Source: an uncultured Prevotellaceae bacterium
GTDB taxonomy: Bacteria; Bacteroidota; Bacteroidia; Bacteroidales; Bacteroidaceae
DNA: 64,000 nucleotides
Reading direction: 5' to 3'
Assembly: GCA_947167515.1 (NCBI GenBank)
Contig: CAMVIM010000016.1
Span: 1-64,000, forward strand
Below are positions 42,708-51,315 of the stretch, one piece after another; the first letter of the stretch is position 1, and each line of letters opens with the position of its first letter. The position numbers and the translations under genes are program-made. The notes under the pieces were generated by a model. That model was given only the letters and a program-made list of their open reading frames with translations. It did no database searches and was not told the origin of the DNA.

Positions 42708-45473
42708 CTAATCGAAGAAATTGGGCTTGCGTTTGCGGGCTTCTTCCAACGTTACTATGCCGGACTCCCCTTCTGCTTTTTCTGCACGGAGTTCGGCATA
42801 CTTTTTGTCCAATTCATCGGTCAATTCGGCTCTTGTGTCGGGATTGAGCAGACGGGCGCTGGCGATGACATTTTGCGAGGCATCCTTCATCCACAGCACA
42901 GGACCATGATAAACGGGAGCAATCTTGAGGGCAGTATGGAGTTCGCTGGTTGTGGCACCACCAATCATGATGGGGATATTGGCACCTCGTTCTTCGAGGG
43001 CACGTGCCACGTTCACCATCTCCTCCAACGAAGGGGTAATCAAGCCCGAAAGCCCGATGATATCGACCTTTTCTTCGATGGCTTTATCCACAATCGTCTC
43101 CGTGGGCACCATCACACCCAAATCGATGATTTCGTAGTTGTTGCAGGCGAGAATCACGCTCACGATGTTCTTGCCGATATCGTGCACATCACCCTTCACG
43201 GTTGCCAACAGCACCTTGCCTGCCTTCTGTGCACCTTCCGAACGGCTTGCCTCGATGAATGGTTGCAGAATGCTCACGGCTTTCTTCATCGTTCGTGCCG
43301 TCTTCACCACTTGTGGCAGGAACATCTTACCGCTTCCGAAGAGTTCACCCACCGTATTCATCGCATCCATCAAAGGACCCTCGATAATCTTCACGGGGTT
43401 GTCATATTGCCCAGTGGCTTCGTCAAGATCTGCTTCCAAGTAGTCGCCAACACCCTTCACCAACGCATGTTTCAGTCGTTCCTCAAGGGTACCGTTTCGC
43501 CAATCGTCAGCAGCATTCTTTGATAAAACTCCACCATTTTTAAGTGCTTCTTTCTCAGCATCTTTTTCCGCTTTGATTCGAGCAGCAATTTCAATCAGAT
43601 TTTCCGTTGCATCGGGGGGGCGGTTGAGCAGCACATCATCGATGGCTGTCAGCACATCGTCGGGGATGTCACTATAAAGCACCTGTGTGGCAGGATTCAC
43701 GATACCCATGTCCTGACCTACCGCGATGGTGTGGTAGAGGAACACGGCATGCATCGCCTCACGGATATAGTTGTTGCCTCGGAATGAGAAGGAGAGGTTG
43801 CTGATGCCGCCCGACACATGGGCACCAGGCAGATTCTTGCGAATCCATTCGGTGGCACGGATAAAGTCCAATCCGTAGTTGTTATGCTCCTCCATACCTG
43901 TGGCCACAGCCAGCACGTTGGGGTCGAAGATGATGTCGAGGGGATTGAAACCCACCTTATCCACCAGCAAGTGGTAGGCACGTTCGCAGATTTCTATCTT
44001 GCGTTCGTAAGTGGTTGCCTGTCCCTGTTCATCGAATGCCATCACCACCGTAGCAGCACCCAAACGCTTGATTTCACGGGCTTTCTCGAGGAACTTCTCC
44101 TCACCCTCCTTCAGCGAGATGCTGTTCACGATGCTCTTGCCCTGCACACATTTCAAGCCTGCCGTGATGACCTCCCAATCGCTGGAGTCAATCATCATCG
44201 GCACTTTTGAGATGTCGGGATCACTCATCAGCAAGTTCAGGAAGGTAACCATCTCCTGCTTGGCATCGAGGAGTCCATCATCCATATTGATGTCAAGCAC
44301 CAAAGCCCCATCCTCCACCTGCTTTCGTGCGATGGAAAGGGCTTCTTCGTAATTCTTTTCGTTGATGAGACGGAGAAATTTGCGTGAACCAGCCACATTA
44401 CAACGCTCACCCACATTCACAAAACGGCGTTCGGGGGTGAGTTCCAGCAGTTCCAAGCCGCTCAACCACATGTTCTGAGGCTTTTCCACAGGCACATGCG
44501 GCTTCTTGCCTTCCACCAGGGCAGGATACAGTTCGATGAAATTCTCCGTCGTACCGCAGCAACCACCGAGGATGTTGACCAATCCCTCCTCCACGTACTC
44601 CTTTACCTGCTCCGCCATCATCTCGGGCGTCTGGTCGTAGAGTCCCAAGGAATTGGGCAGTCCTGCATTCGGGTGTGCTGAGATATAATAAGGTGCCTTG
44701 TCTGCCAACACCTTCAGGAAAGGCTTCAGTTGACGAGCACCAAACGAGCAATTCAATCCGATGGAGAAGATGTCGGCATGCTGCACGCTTGCCAAGAAAG
44801 CCTCCAAAGTCTGACCTGAGAGGGTGCGTCCTGCGGTGTCGCTCACCGTGATGGAAAGCATCAAGGGCACACGCCTTTTTGTCGATTCCATCGCCTCTTC
44901 TGCCGCATAAATGGCTGCTTTGGCGTTGAGAGAATCGAAGATGGTCTCGATGAGCAGGGCATCCACCCCACCCTCCAACAAGGCTTCCATCTGCTCCACA
45001 TAGGCATCGACCAATTCATCATACGTGAGGCTTCGCAAGGCAGGGTTGTTCACATCGGGCGAAATGCTCAACGTCTTGTTCGTGGGTCCTACATCGCCCA
45101 ATACAAAACGCGGTTTCATCGGTGTTTTCTCCGTATATTCATCTGCCAACTGACGGGCAATCTTCGCCCCAGCCAAATTCATCTCACGGCAATGGTCTTC
45201 CACCTGATAATCAGCCATCGACACCCGTTGCGACGAGAATGTGCACGTCGTGATGAGGTCGGCACCCGCATCGAGATACTTCCGATGGATGTCGGCAATC
45301 ACATCAGGACGGGTCAGACACAGAATGTCGTTGTTGCCCTTCATCAATCCGGGCACATCCTTGAACTGCTCTCCCCTGAAATCGTCTTCCGTCAGCCCAT
45401 ACCGCTGAATCATCGTGCCCATCGCACCGTCCAGCACCAGTATGCGCTCCTTGATGGCTTCCTGTAATGTCAT
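42708..45473 (-). CDS. metH: Cobalamin-dependent methionine synthase, no activation domain
   Basis: Transfers a methyl group from methyl-THF to homocysteine via B12. 921 residues cover the homocysteine domain ([15 protein letters not shown]; zinc ligands in GLNCSFGA and GGCCGTT), the pterin domain ([30 protein letters not shown]), the cap and B12-binding domain ([10 protein letters not shown] with the cobalt-ligand His; [25 protein letters not shown]). It ends at [12 protein letters not shown], exactly where the SAM-dependent reactivation domain begins in the 1,200-residue E. coli enzyme. Reactivation must come from a separate protein. The start overlaps the smpB stop by 4 bp; no B12 riboswitch is visible just upstream. 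Confidence 0.95.
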   Translation of the reverse strand: MTLQEAIKERILVLDGAMGTMIQRYGLTEDDFRGEQFKDVPGLMKGNNDILCLTRPDVIADIHRKYLDAGADLITTCTFSSQRVSMADYQVEDHCREMNLAGAKIARQLADEYTEKTPMKPRFVLGDVGPTNKTLSISPDVNNPALRSLTYDELVDAYVEQMEALLEGGVDALLIETIFDSLNAKAAIYAAEEAMESTKRRVPLMLSITVSDTAGRTLSGQTLEAFLASVQHADIFSIGLNCSFGARQLKPFLKVLADKAPYYISAHPNAGLPNSLGLYDQTPEMMAEQVKEYVEEGLVNILGGCCGTTENFIELYPALVEGKKPHVPVEKPQNMWLSGLELLELTPERRFVNVGERCNVAGSRKFLRLINEKNYEEALSIARKQVEDGALVLDINMDDGLLDAKQEMVTFLNLLMSDPDISKVPMMIDSSDWEVITAGLKCVQGKSIVNSISLKEGEEKFLEKAREIKRLGAATVVMAFDEQGQATTYERKIEICERAYHLLVDKVGFNPLDIIFDPNVLAVATGMEEHNNYGLDFIRATEWIRKNLPGAHVSGGISNLSFSFRGNNYIREAMHAVFLYHTIAVGQDMGIVNPATQVLYSDIPDDVLTAIDDVLLNRPPDATENLIEIAARIKAEKDAEKEALKNGGVLSKNAADDWRNGTLEERLKHALVKGVGDYLEADLDEATGQYDNPVKIIEGPLMDAMNTVGELFGSGKMFLPQVVKTARTMKKAVSILQPFIEASRSEGAQKAGKVLLATVKGDVHDIGKNIVSVILACNNYEIIDLGVMVPTETIVDKAIEEKVDIIGLSGLITPSLEEMVNVARALEERGANIPIMIGGATTSELHTALKIAPVYHGPVLWMKDASQNVIASARLLNPDTRAELTDELDKKYAELRAEKAEGESGIVTLEEARKRKPNFFD

Positions 45474-45946
45474 AATCTCACTTTCTTTGCCCTGTCAATC
45501 TCCAGCCTGTCCTCTTTCTCCTTCAATGTTTGTCGTTTGTCGTATTCCTTCTTACCTCGTGCCAAAGCGATGTCCAGTTTTGCCAAGCCCTTCTCGTTCA
45601 GGTAGAGCCGCACAGGCACAATGGTGAAACCGGGTGCTTTCGTGTCGTTCAGGAGGTTGCGGATTTCCTTCCTGTTCAGGAGCAACTTCCTCTCCCGACG
45701 CTCCAGATGGTTGTTGTACGAACCCTCCAGATAGTGCGCCACATACATGTTCTTCACCCAAATCTCGCCATTATTGATGTAGCAGTACGTGTCCACCAGA
45801 CTTGCCTTTCCTGCACGGATGCTCTTGATCTCCGTACCCGTCAGGACAATGCCAGCCGTGAAGGTGTCGATAAACTCATAGTCGAACGACGCCCTCTTGT
45901 TCTTGATGTTCACCTGCTGATTCTTCGCTATCTTATTCTTTCCCAT
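45470..45946 (-). CDS. smpB: SsrA-binding protein SmpB
   Basis: Partner of tmRNA in trans-translation rescue of stalled ribosomes. 158 residues: [38 protein letters not shown] is the SmpB core (key GTEIKS), then [34 protein letters not shown] and a basic tail ending KKVRL. Translation coupled to metH by the ATGA overlap. Confidence 0.97.
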   Translation of the reverse strand: MGKNKIAKNQQVNIKNKRASFDYEFIDTFTAGIVLTGTEIKSIRAGKASLVDTYCYINNGEIWVKNMYVAHYLEGSYNNHLERRERKLLLNRKEIRNLLNDTKAPGFTIVPVRLYLNEKGLAKLDIALARGKKEYDKRQTLKEKEDRLEIDRAKKVRL

Positions 45947-45968
45947 AATTCAAACTGTCAACTGTCAC

Positions 45969-46490
45969 CTACATAAACTTCTCCAACTTCTCCACAATCA
46001 TCTTCGCCACCGCTGGGGTCACTTCCTCTTGATGCTCATCCAGGAAGTCATCGCCCAACTCGTTCAGATCCTCCAACTGCTCATACAGCGCCATGAAGTC
46101 CTCGTCGCTCAAGTCCTGCGAGAGTTCCTCCTGATGCCTGTGGTACTCCGACTTCGCGGCATACAACAACTTCGAGAAGTCCTTCATCACCTTCTCCTGA
46201 CCTTCCATGCTTCCCCACTCTTTTTTGACCACCATCGGGAATGGACCCTCCAGCACATAGGGTGCGTATCCATTCAGAATCAATTGGATGAATCCGCCCT
46301 CCATCACCTCGTCCAGCACATAGCGGTAGCACAGCACCGCATGCTGTTCCGCACTCAGCGTGTCCATGTTCTCCGCTGTCAGCGCACCACCAATCGCTGC
46401 CAGATAGCCGTCCGTCACCCATTGGATGAAACCGATGCTGTCCTGCTTCCCATATTGTTCCTGCGCCTGCTGTTTGTCCAGATGTACCAT
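45969..46490 (-). CDS. DUF4375-like (DMP19-type) protein
   Basis: Acidic cytoplasmic protein of 173 residues from the ATG at 46490, resembling the DMP19/DUF4375 group (AEQHAVLCYRYVLDEVMEGGFIQLILNGYAPYV, then FSKLLYAAKSEYHRHQEEL). Function is unknown. A promoter is placed so that transcription starts about 17 bases before this ATG; an in-frame upstream reading (to 46565) would lie in the promoter and is rejected. It may be co-transcribed with smpB-metH (22-bp gap). Confidence 0.75.
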   Translation of the reverse strand: MVHLDKQQAQEQYGKQDSIGFIQWVTDGYLAAIGGALTAENMDTLSAEQHAVLCYRYVLDEVMEGGFIQLILNGYAPYVLEGPFPMVVKKEWGSMEGQEKVMKDFSKLLYAAKSEYHRHQEELSQDLSDEDFMALYEQLEDLNELGDDFLDEHQEEVTPAVAKMIVEKLEKFM

Positions 46491-46510
46491 TGTTGTTGCT
46501 TTTAAGGATG

Positions 46511-46542
46511 CAAAGGTACGTTTTCTTTCCCAAATCATCAAA
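46511..46542 (-). promoter_or_regulatory. Promoter of the DUF4375-like/smpB/metH unit
   Basis: TTTG (46539-46542), 20-base spacer, TACCTTTG (46511-46518): a canonical Bacteroidales promoter. Confidence 0.8.
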
Positions 46543-46600
46543 AACTTGCCGCATAAAGTGGGCAAGAAGTCTGTTGTTTAGTGATTTTTCCCTTATAAAG

Positions 46601-46631
46601 TTGGGTGTCTATTAAAATCGTTGTATATTTG
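46601..46631 (+). promoter_or_regulatory. Promoter of the 253-residue lipoprotein gene
   Basis: TTG (46601-46603), 20-base spacer, TATATTTG (46624-46631), giving a leader of about 30 bases. It diverges from the promoter at 46511-46542. Confidence 0.75.
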
Positions 46632-46664
46632 TAGCCACTTTTACTACACCAAAACAAGAAGACA

Positions 46665-47426
46665 ATGAAAAAGACAACTTACATTTGGGCATGCGGATTG
46701 GCACTTCCCCTGCTTTTCTGCAGTTGCAACAGCAAGAATGCTGCCGAAAATGGCGGTGAAGAAGACTCGACGGCTGTAGCTGTCGTGAGTGACCAACCAA
46801 CAGATGGCGAAACATCCGCTGAAGATTCCAACAACGAAGCGTCGGTATTCGAAGACTGGTCAACCCGTCCCATCACGGTGAAGACCGAAGGCGGCAAAGT
46901 GGACATCCATGCTTTTGCCAAGGCATTCTGTCAAGAATATTCGGCGGCTGAGCCTTGTGCTAAGATACTTTCATATTTTAAGAATCCTGCCGATTTCGAG
47001 AAGCCGGAGGAAGTGTTCTTTGTGAAGGACTATCCAAAGAGCGGCTACATCGCTTGCGACTGGAGATTCGAGTCAACCAACGGCGTGGAATTATGCTATT
47101 GGAATCGCAAGAACGGACACCAACTGGTGGGTGTGACAATGGAACGTGGCATGGAAGGAGAAGGAATGACGTGTCGGTACATGTTTTACGATTACGACAA
47201 GACAACAGGACGCATGACACCTGACATGAACGTCGTGAAGGTGTTTGACAAACTTGCTGCCTCATACGATGCCCTCTTCCTGTATCTTCCCGAAGAAGGC
47301 AAGGACATCATCGTGTATGCTTTCAACTATGGCGATGACGATGAATCGGAAGATGACGACACATTAGATTCTTACAGCGGAAAGTGGGACGGTATGACAT
47401 TCTCCATTGTCCCGACAAAGGAATAA
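46665..47426 (+). CDS. Acidic lipoprotein of unknown function
   Basis: 253 residues. Signal peptide MKKTTYIWACGLALPLLFCSC with a lipobox at LLFCSC, then a Glu/Asp/Ser-rich linker (about 25-65) and a globular domain without a motif I recognise (ASVFEDWSTRPITVKTEGGKVD, CDWRFESTNGVELCYWNRKNGHQL). Near the C-terminus GDDDESEDDDTLD is strongly acidic. Likely tethered to the inner or outer membrane facing the periplasm. Confidence 0.75.
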   Translation: MKKTTYIWACGLALPLLFCSCNSKNAAENGGEEDSTAVAVVSDQPTDGETSAEDSNNEASVFEDWSTRPITVKTEGGKVDIHAFAKAFCQEYSAAEPCAKILSYFKNPADFEKPEEVFFVKDYPKSGYIACDWRFESTNGVELCYWNRKNGHQLVGVTMERGMEGEGMTCRYMFYDYDKTTGRMTPDMNVVKVFDKLAASYDALFLYLPEEGKDIIVYAFNYGDDDESEDDDTLDSYSGKWDGMTFSIVPTKE

Positions 47427-47487
47427 TGCAGCCCCGTTCATCACAACATCAAACAAGGAAGAAAAACGTCAATTGCTACGGGAATAC

Positions 47488-47703
47488 ATGAATTACAGCA
47501 ATATGACAACCCATAACACACATTCCCCACAGAGCCCCTTGAACAATGAAGACATCATTGCTGCCGCTCGCCAACTGCGTCAGGAACAAAATGACCGTAT
47601 GCACATCCGTCCCTGGAAGCGTCAGAGCCGTTGGGGATGGTATGTTTCCATGCTGAACGACGGCATCCGCTACGACTTACTGGCTGCGAACATCAGAAGA
47701 TAA
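47488..47703 (+). CDS. Small basic protein, unknown
   Basis: Protein of 71 residues from the ATG at 47488 (an ATG 15 bases later is also possible). No motif recognised; the middle is polar (NTHSPQSPLNNEDIIAAARQLRQEQ) and the end basic and aromatic (RPWKRQSRWGWYVSMLNDGIRYDLLAANIRR; key W-K-R and W-G-W-Y). It follows the lipoprotein by 61 bp and is closed by a strong hairpin, which supports a real transcription unit. Confidence 0.5.
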   Translation: MNYSNMTTHNTHSPQSPLNNEDIIAAARQLRQEQNDRMHIRPWKRQSRWGWYVSMLNDGIRYDLLAANIRR

Positions 47704-47705
47704 TG

Positions 47706-47731
47706 AAGAAGCCATGAGCTCATGGCTTCTT
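47706..47731. terminator. Bidirectional terminator
   Basis: Perfect palindrome AAGAAGCCATGAG/CTCATGGCTTCTT with T-runs on both sides. It separates the rightward small-protein gene from the leftward lipoprotein gene that ends at 47737. Confidence 0.85.
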
Positions 47732-47736
47732 TTTGA

Positions 47737-48846
47737 CTATCTGCTTGCCGTTCTGCATTCTCTTTTCTTTCCCCGATAGATGAAACTGCCGATGGCTATG
47801 AGAAGTATGAGGGACATGACAACATAAGCCCAAATATTCGTGACGCGGGAGGTGGCGCTGATGGTGTAGTCGCCAGGAATGAGCCGTTCGCCCGTGAGGG
47901 GATAGTAGATGATGCCATCCTTAAGAACGCCTGTACCAGGATTCACCACGGTGCCGGGCATTGAGAGCGAATATGACACCGAGAACCAGAAGATGTTCAG
48001 CTGGTGGGCCAGTTCCTCGCTCAGTCCTTTCCCGAGGGGATTTTCTTCATCGAAGAAAGGCGCATAGGCATTGGAATGGAAAAATTTCTCGAATTCTTCT
48101 TTAGGATTCACATTGGCAATATCTTGCCCTTCCTTCAGGAGCGCGAGGGGGAGCGAATCGTGCAATGCCACGAACTGTTCCTTGCTCACGGGGGGATTCT
48201 GAATGGAGTCGTAGTGCTGCACCATATAGTCGAAGCACATCTTGAAGAGATTGTCATTAATCCATCGTGTCATGAACGGTTCCATCTTGCTGATTTTCTC
48301 CGAAGCCTGTCCCCCGCTGAGCCCTTCGAGCAGGTTGGGTTGACCAGTGAACCAATAGCTGACCACATCCTTGTCGGCATAATCGGTGGGTGAAAGCTTG
48401 AAGGTGTCAGCCACTGTTTTGAAAGTCTCCGTGTAGGTGTATTCCGTGTAGAACCAGCGGAAATGCTTCTCAAGATTGGCATTCGATTTCAGGCGCGCGC
48501 CATTCAGTTGCAGAGGGGTGTATTGACACATCTCCTTCACGTCCTTAAATTCCCGGTATTCGAGCGTGGTGGTCACGGTGTCGTTCTCGCCGATGTCGGT
48601 GTGAGAACCCATGAAGCCCTCCATGTTGACACATTCCGGAACGGGAGCCAACGGGGCAGACGTGCTGTCCTTGCCCCACAGGGAATCCCTTTCTTCCTGC
48701 GGCATCACATTGCGATAAATGACTTCACGCTTACAAGTGCCGTCCTCGTGAATGGTTGTGTGCAATCTGACATCCTGCTTTTCACAGGAGAAGAAGAGTG
48801 CCACCGATGCCAATAGCATCCAATATGAACTAATTGTAGTTTTCAT
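47737..48846 (-). CDS. Lipoprotein with C-terminal membrane helix, in ECF operon
   Basis: 369 residues: signal peptide and lipobox (VALFFSCEKQD, Cys near residue 21), a periplasmic domain of about 300 residues without a recognised motif, and a C-terminal helix (IWAYVVMSLILLIAIGSFIY) followed by basic residues. Both ends are thus membrane-tethered. It is the third gene after an ECF sigma factor and its putative anti-sigma factor, its start overlapping the latter by 17 bp, so it may be the sensor or a target of this regulon. Confidence 0.75.
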   Translation of the reverse strand: MKTTISSYWMLLASVALFFSCEKQDVRLHTTIHEDGTCKREVIYRNVMPQEERDSLWGKDSTSAPLAPVPECVNMEGFMGSHTDIGENDTVTTTLEYREFKDVKEMCQYTPLQLNGARLKSNANLEKHFRWFYTEYTYTETFKTVADTFKLSPTDYADKDVVSYWFTGQPNLLEGLSGGQASEKISKMEPFMTRWINDNLFKMCFDYMVQHYDSIQNPPVSKEQFVALHDSLPLALLKEGQDIANVNPKEEFEKFFHSNAYAPFFDEENPLGKGLSEELAHQLNIFWFSVSYSLSMPGTVVNPGTGVLKDGIIYYPLTGERLIPGDYTISATSRVTNIWAYVVMSLILLIAIGSFIYRGKKRECRTASR

Positions 48847-49219
48847 ACATCATCATTTTTAATTGCGTGTAACTAATTGGTTTTGGTTGACTTGCCTCTA
48901 AGTAGCGTGTGTACATGTTCTCGAGCGTGCTGCTTCGTGGAAAGTCTGTTGTATAGGCATGGGCACGTGGTGCCTCTGTCTTCGTGGGTTGGTTGACATA
49001 GATGAATAGTCCTATGAGCAGGATGGCTGCCGCAGAGGTGACGGTGCGCAGCACCCTCAGGATGAGGTGTGGCTTGGCGCTCTCTGGCTCCTCGCTCCTT
49101 GTTTCCTGCCCTTCCCTGTCAGGAAGGTTTGCCATGATGCTTTCCAGCATTTCATCAGGATTCTCCAATTCCGGCTGCTGTCCTTTCAGCCTGTCGAGTA
49201 TGTCATCTATCTGTGTCAT
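48830..49219 (-). CDS. Putative anti-sigma factor
   Basis: 129 residues with a short cytoplasmic N-terminus (MTQIDDILDRLKGQQPELEN), one transmembrane helix (VTSAAAILLIGLFIYV, about 60-76) and a small periplasmic tail. Size, topology and place directly after an ECF sigma gene (17-bp overlap) point to an anti-sigma protein, although no zinc-binding HxxxCxxC motif is present. Confidence 0.65.
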   Translation of the reverse strand: MTQIDDILDRLKGQQPELENPDEMLESIMANLPDREGQETRSEEPESAKPHLILRVLRTVTSAAAILLIGLFIYVNQPTKTEAPRAHAYTTDFPRSSTLENMYTRYLEASQPKPISYTQLKMMMYENYN

Positions 49220-49763
49220 ATCCTAATTGTTTTAAACGTTCTCTTATAGTTTGCCGTGCCACATACAAGTTACTCTTCACCTGTTTGGCATCCAAGCCTG
49301 TTATCTCTTCCACTTCTGATGAGGAGAGTCCTTCCAGATGGCAGAGCGTGAACACCATCCGCTGCTTCTCCCCCAACCTTTCTGCCAGCATCCTCACTAT
49401 CGACACCCACTCTTTGTTTTCCAACGCCCTGTGCGTATCAGTATCGGAAGCATACCGTCGGAACACCAACTCATCGTCTGGCATGGATACCACTTGCCTC
49501 ATGCGTTTCAACCTGTCCAGACATAGGCGTGTGGCAATCGTATAAATCCATGTGGTGAAGTTCTTCCGGGTGTCATACTCTTCTATTCGCTGCCACACAC
49601 GGATGAAGGTTTCCTGCACCATGTCCCTCGCCTCTTCCTCGTCGCACAGCAGTTTCAACGACAACGAAAACACCATCCGCTGATACGTCTGCACCACTCC
49701 ACGAAAAGCTGCCTTCTCGCCTTGCTGGCACCTGACCACTATGTCTTCTGCTATCTGAATCAT
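49203..49763 (-). CDS. ECF-type RNA polymerase sigma factor
   Basis: 186 residues from the ATG at 49763 (an in-frame TTG at 49811 overlaps the promoter region). Region 2: AFRGVVQTYQRMVFSLSLKLLCDEEEARDMVQETFIRVWQ..FTTWIYTIATRLCLDRLKR; region 4: LGEKQRMVFTLCHLEGLSSSEVEEITGLDAKQVKSNLYVARQTIRERL. This is a group-4 sigma factor that probably controls this three-gene operon and other envelope genes. Confidence 0.92.
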   Translation of the reverse strand: MIQIAEDIVVRCQQGEKAAFRGVVQTYQRMVFSLSLKLLCDEEEARDMVQETFIRVWQRIEEYDTRKNFTTWIYTIATRLCLDRLKRMRQVVSMPDDELVFRRYASDTDTHRALENKEWVSIVRMLAERLGEKQRMVFTLCHLEGLSSSEVEEITGLDAKQVKSNLYVARQTIRERLKQLGYDTDR

Positions 49764-49801
49764 TTGCTGTGTCTCTTTGCCTATTATACGATTGAGAATG
49801 G

Positions 49802-49809
49802 CAAAGGTC
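49802..49809 (-). promoter_or_regulatory. Possible -7 box of the sigma operon
   Basis: GACCTTTG on the minus strand, one base off the TAnnTTTG pattern, about 38 bases before the ATG. If the operon is self-controlled the box may be for the ECF sigma itself. Confidence 0.4.
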
Positions 49810-49830
49810 AAATGAAATGTTGAAAATTAT

Positions 49831-50151
49831 CTATTTTTTTTGCAAGGGCAATCCCATTTCCTCTTTCAGCAGTGCCCGCTTCTTCTCTATCATCTCTCCC
49901 GTGCGTTGGCTATGAAAGCCGCCGAGGGTGCCATCGGAGGCAATGACGCGGTGGCAAGGCACTTCGGGGGCAAAGGGATTACGCTTGAGGGCTTGTCCGA
50001 CGGCTTGGGCGCTTCGACAACCGATGCGTCGGGCGAGTTCACCATAAGTGACAGTCTTGCCACGAGGAACACGAAGCAGTTCCAGATACACACGGCGCTG
50101 GAACTCTGTGATGTGGGTGGCTGTTAGGACCCGATGGCGGATGTCGGACAT
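49831..50151 (-). CDS. MGMT-family methyltransferase domain protein
   Basis: 106 residues: only the DNA-binding/active-site domain of O6-alkylguanine-DNA alkyltransferases, FQRRVYLELLRVPRGKTVTYGELARRIG, QAVGQALKRNPFAPEVPCHRVI (active-site Cys in PCHRV) and LGGFHSQRTGEMIEKKRALL. Because the Cys is kept it may repair methylated guanine, unlike the Trp-containing ATL proteins. It lacks the N-terminal domain of Ada/Ogt. Seven bp separate it from the Nudix gene. Confidence 0.88.
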   Translation of the reverse strand: MSDIRHRVLTATHITEFQRRVYLELLRVPRGKTVTYGELARRIGCRSAQAVGQALKRNPFAPEVPCHRVIASDGTLGGFHSQRTGEMIEKKRALLKEEMGLPLQKK

Positions 50152-50158
50152 GATGGTA

Positions 50159-50725
50159 TTAAATCAGATGGTTCTCGGCGATGTAGCGCCAAAGGGGGGC
50201 AACCATGAGTGACTGTTTCATCTCGTCATGGCGAAGCAGGTCGATCAACTCGTCTGTTTTGAAAAGGTGGACACTGATTTCTTCGGTTTCGTCGAGGTTC
50301 TGTCCAGCCACTTTCTCCACTCCCTTAGCGATGAAGGTGTGATTGAGGTTGTTCATAGAAGTGGGATTGGCTGACAAAGCGGTGAGTTCCGTCCATTCGC
50401 CTCCTGCATAACCAGTCTCTTCGAGAAGTTCCCGTTTGGCTGCATCAAGAGGAGATGCATCGGAGGCTTCCATCGTACCTGCACAGAGTTCGTATTCGAC
50501 GATGCCCAATGCATGACGGTATTGGCGCACCAGCACAAATTCACCATCAGCAGTGATGGCGATGATGTTGACCCATGTGGGATATTCGAGCACATAATAT
50601 TCAGGCACGATTTTTCCATCAGGCATGCGGAGCACATCACGACGCGCTGTGAGCCACGGACGCTTGATGAGATATTCGGAACTGACGGTTTCCCAGGGCT
50701 GTATGTCTTTTGGCTTGTCCATCAT
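50159..50725 (-). CDS. Nudix hydrolase, ADP-ribose-pyrophosphatase-like
   Basis: 188 residues. N-terminal beta-rich part with VLEYPTWVNIIAITADGEFVLVRQYRH, then a Nudix box: AGTMEASDASPLDAAKRELLEETGYAGG, where REL-EETGY is intact while the first Glu is Asp and one extra residue is present. The 'QYRHALGIVEYELCAG' lead-in is that of ADP-ribose pyrophosphatases. Substrate is probably an ADP-sugar; it may start an operon with the MGMT-like gene. Confidence 0.88.
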   Translation of the reverse strand: MMDKPKDIQPWETVSSEYLIKRPWLTARRDVLRMPDGKIVPEYYVLEYPTWVNIIAITADGEFVLVRQYRHALGIVEYELCAGTMEASDASPLDAAKRELLEETGYAGGEWTELTALSANPTSMNNLNHTFIAKGVEKVAGQNLDETEEISVHLFKTDELIDLLRHDEMKQSLMVAPLWRYIAENHLI

Positions 50726-50857
50726 CCAATGATTAATAGATTAATAAAAGATAAAAGAGGGAAGAAAGCACTCTGCCTTCCTCCCTTTACTCTTGAACTT
50801 TCGTTTCCTTTTTTCATCTGAAAACCAGTTTCCGATAAAAACGGTATGAAATTCTTG

Positions 50858-50931
50858 AGCCTCTTGTCGGATTCGAACCAACGACCCCGAGATTACAAAT
50901 CACGTGCTCTGGCCAACTGAGCTAAAGAGGC
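50858..50931 (-). tRNA. tRNA-Thr (TGT)
   Basis: Acceptor GCCTCTT/AAGAGGC, D-loop TAGCTCAGTTGGCCAGAGCA, anticodon loop TTTGTAA giving TGT, T-loop GGTTCGAATCC. A T-T mismatch sits in the anticodon stem. CCA not encoded. It starts 4 bases after the 3' end of the SRP RNA and probably shares its transcript. Confidence 0.93.
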
Positions 50932-50935
50932 GGGT

Positions 50936-51032
50936 GGGTAAGCTGACTACATCGCGCCGCTACAACCAAGTACCCTTGCTGCGGTCAAGCCCTGGGGGAA
51001 TTCCAAGGGAGCTGGCCGTATAGGACTTACCC
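50936..51032 (-). ncRNA. ffs: Signal recognition particle RNA (small bacterial type)
   Basis: About 97 nt. The ends pair (GGGTAAG with CTTACCC). The core has CCCTTGGAATTCCCCCAGGG and CTTGACCGCAGCAAGGGTA (51007 down to 50975), matching the SRP domain-IV pattern CCAGG...GCAGCAAGGGTA, where CCCTTG pairs with CAAGGG. The apical tetraloop is not the usual GGAA. Its protein partner gene ffh lies 1 kb away on the other strand. Confidence 0.85.
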
Positions 51033-51050
51033 GTTTTCGTTTTGCGGGTG

Positions 51051-51081
51051 CAAAGGTAGGACTTTTTTCTGACTCCACAAA
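51051..51081 (-). promoter_or_regulatory. SRP RNA / tRNA-Thr promoter
   Basis: TTTG (51078-51081), 19-base spacer, TACCTTTG (51051-51058). Start of transcription near 51047, about 15 bases before the mature 5' end inferred from pairing. Confidence 0.8.
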
Positions 51082-51188
51082 AAAAAAACGTAAAAAGTGA
51101 CCAGAGAAAATAGAAAATGTTTTTTCAAGCCTGCTTGAAAAGCAAAAAATCCCATTCACTTACCTTTCGGATGACTTGAAACTTATAT

Positions 51189-51216
51189 TTTTCACTTTTC
51201 ACTCTTCACTTTTCAC
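51189..51216. repeat. Four heptad repeats TTTTCAC
   Basis: TTTTCAC, TTTTCAC, TCTTCAC, TTTTCAC in direct tandem, between the SRP RNA promoter and the dedA promoter. Read from the other strand it is GTGAAAAGTGAAGAGTG..., a common low-complexity phrase in Bacteroidales spacers. Confidence 0.8.
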
Positions 51217-51275
51217 TTTATTTCCGTACCGTTGAGTTCGTCGGAGGTACTCACGTTCGGAAAAACCCAAATATA

Positions 51276-51307
51276 TTTGGTTATTCTCTCACTAATCCGT
51301 ACCTTTG
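51276..51307 (+). promoter_or_regulatory. dedA-family gene promoter
   Basis: TTTG (51276-51279), 20-base spacer, TACCTTTG (51300-51307), 8 bases before the ATG at 51316, so the leader is only a few bases. Confidence 0.8.
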
Positions 51308-51315
51308 CACCCATT

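Noticed and set aside
42708-42760. Frameshift truncation of metH
   Set aside because: The stop is followed by a normal spacer and the convergent mazG end; the protein ends cleanly at a domain border, so a naturally short form is more likely.
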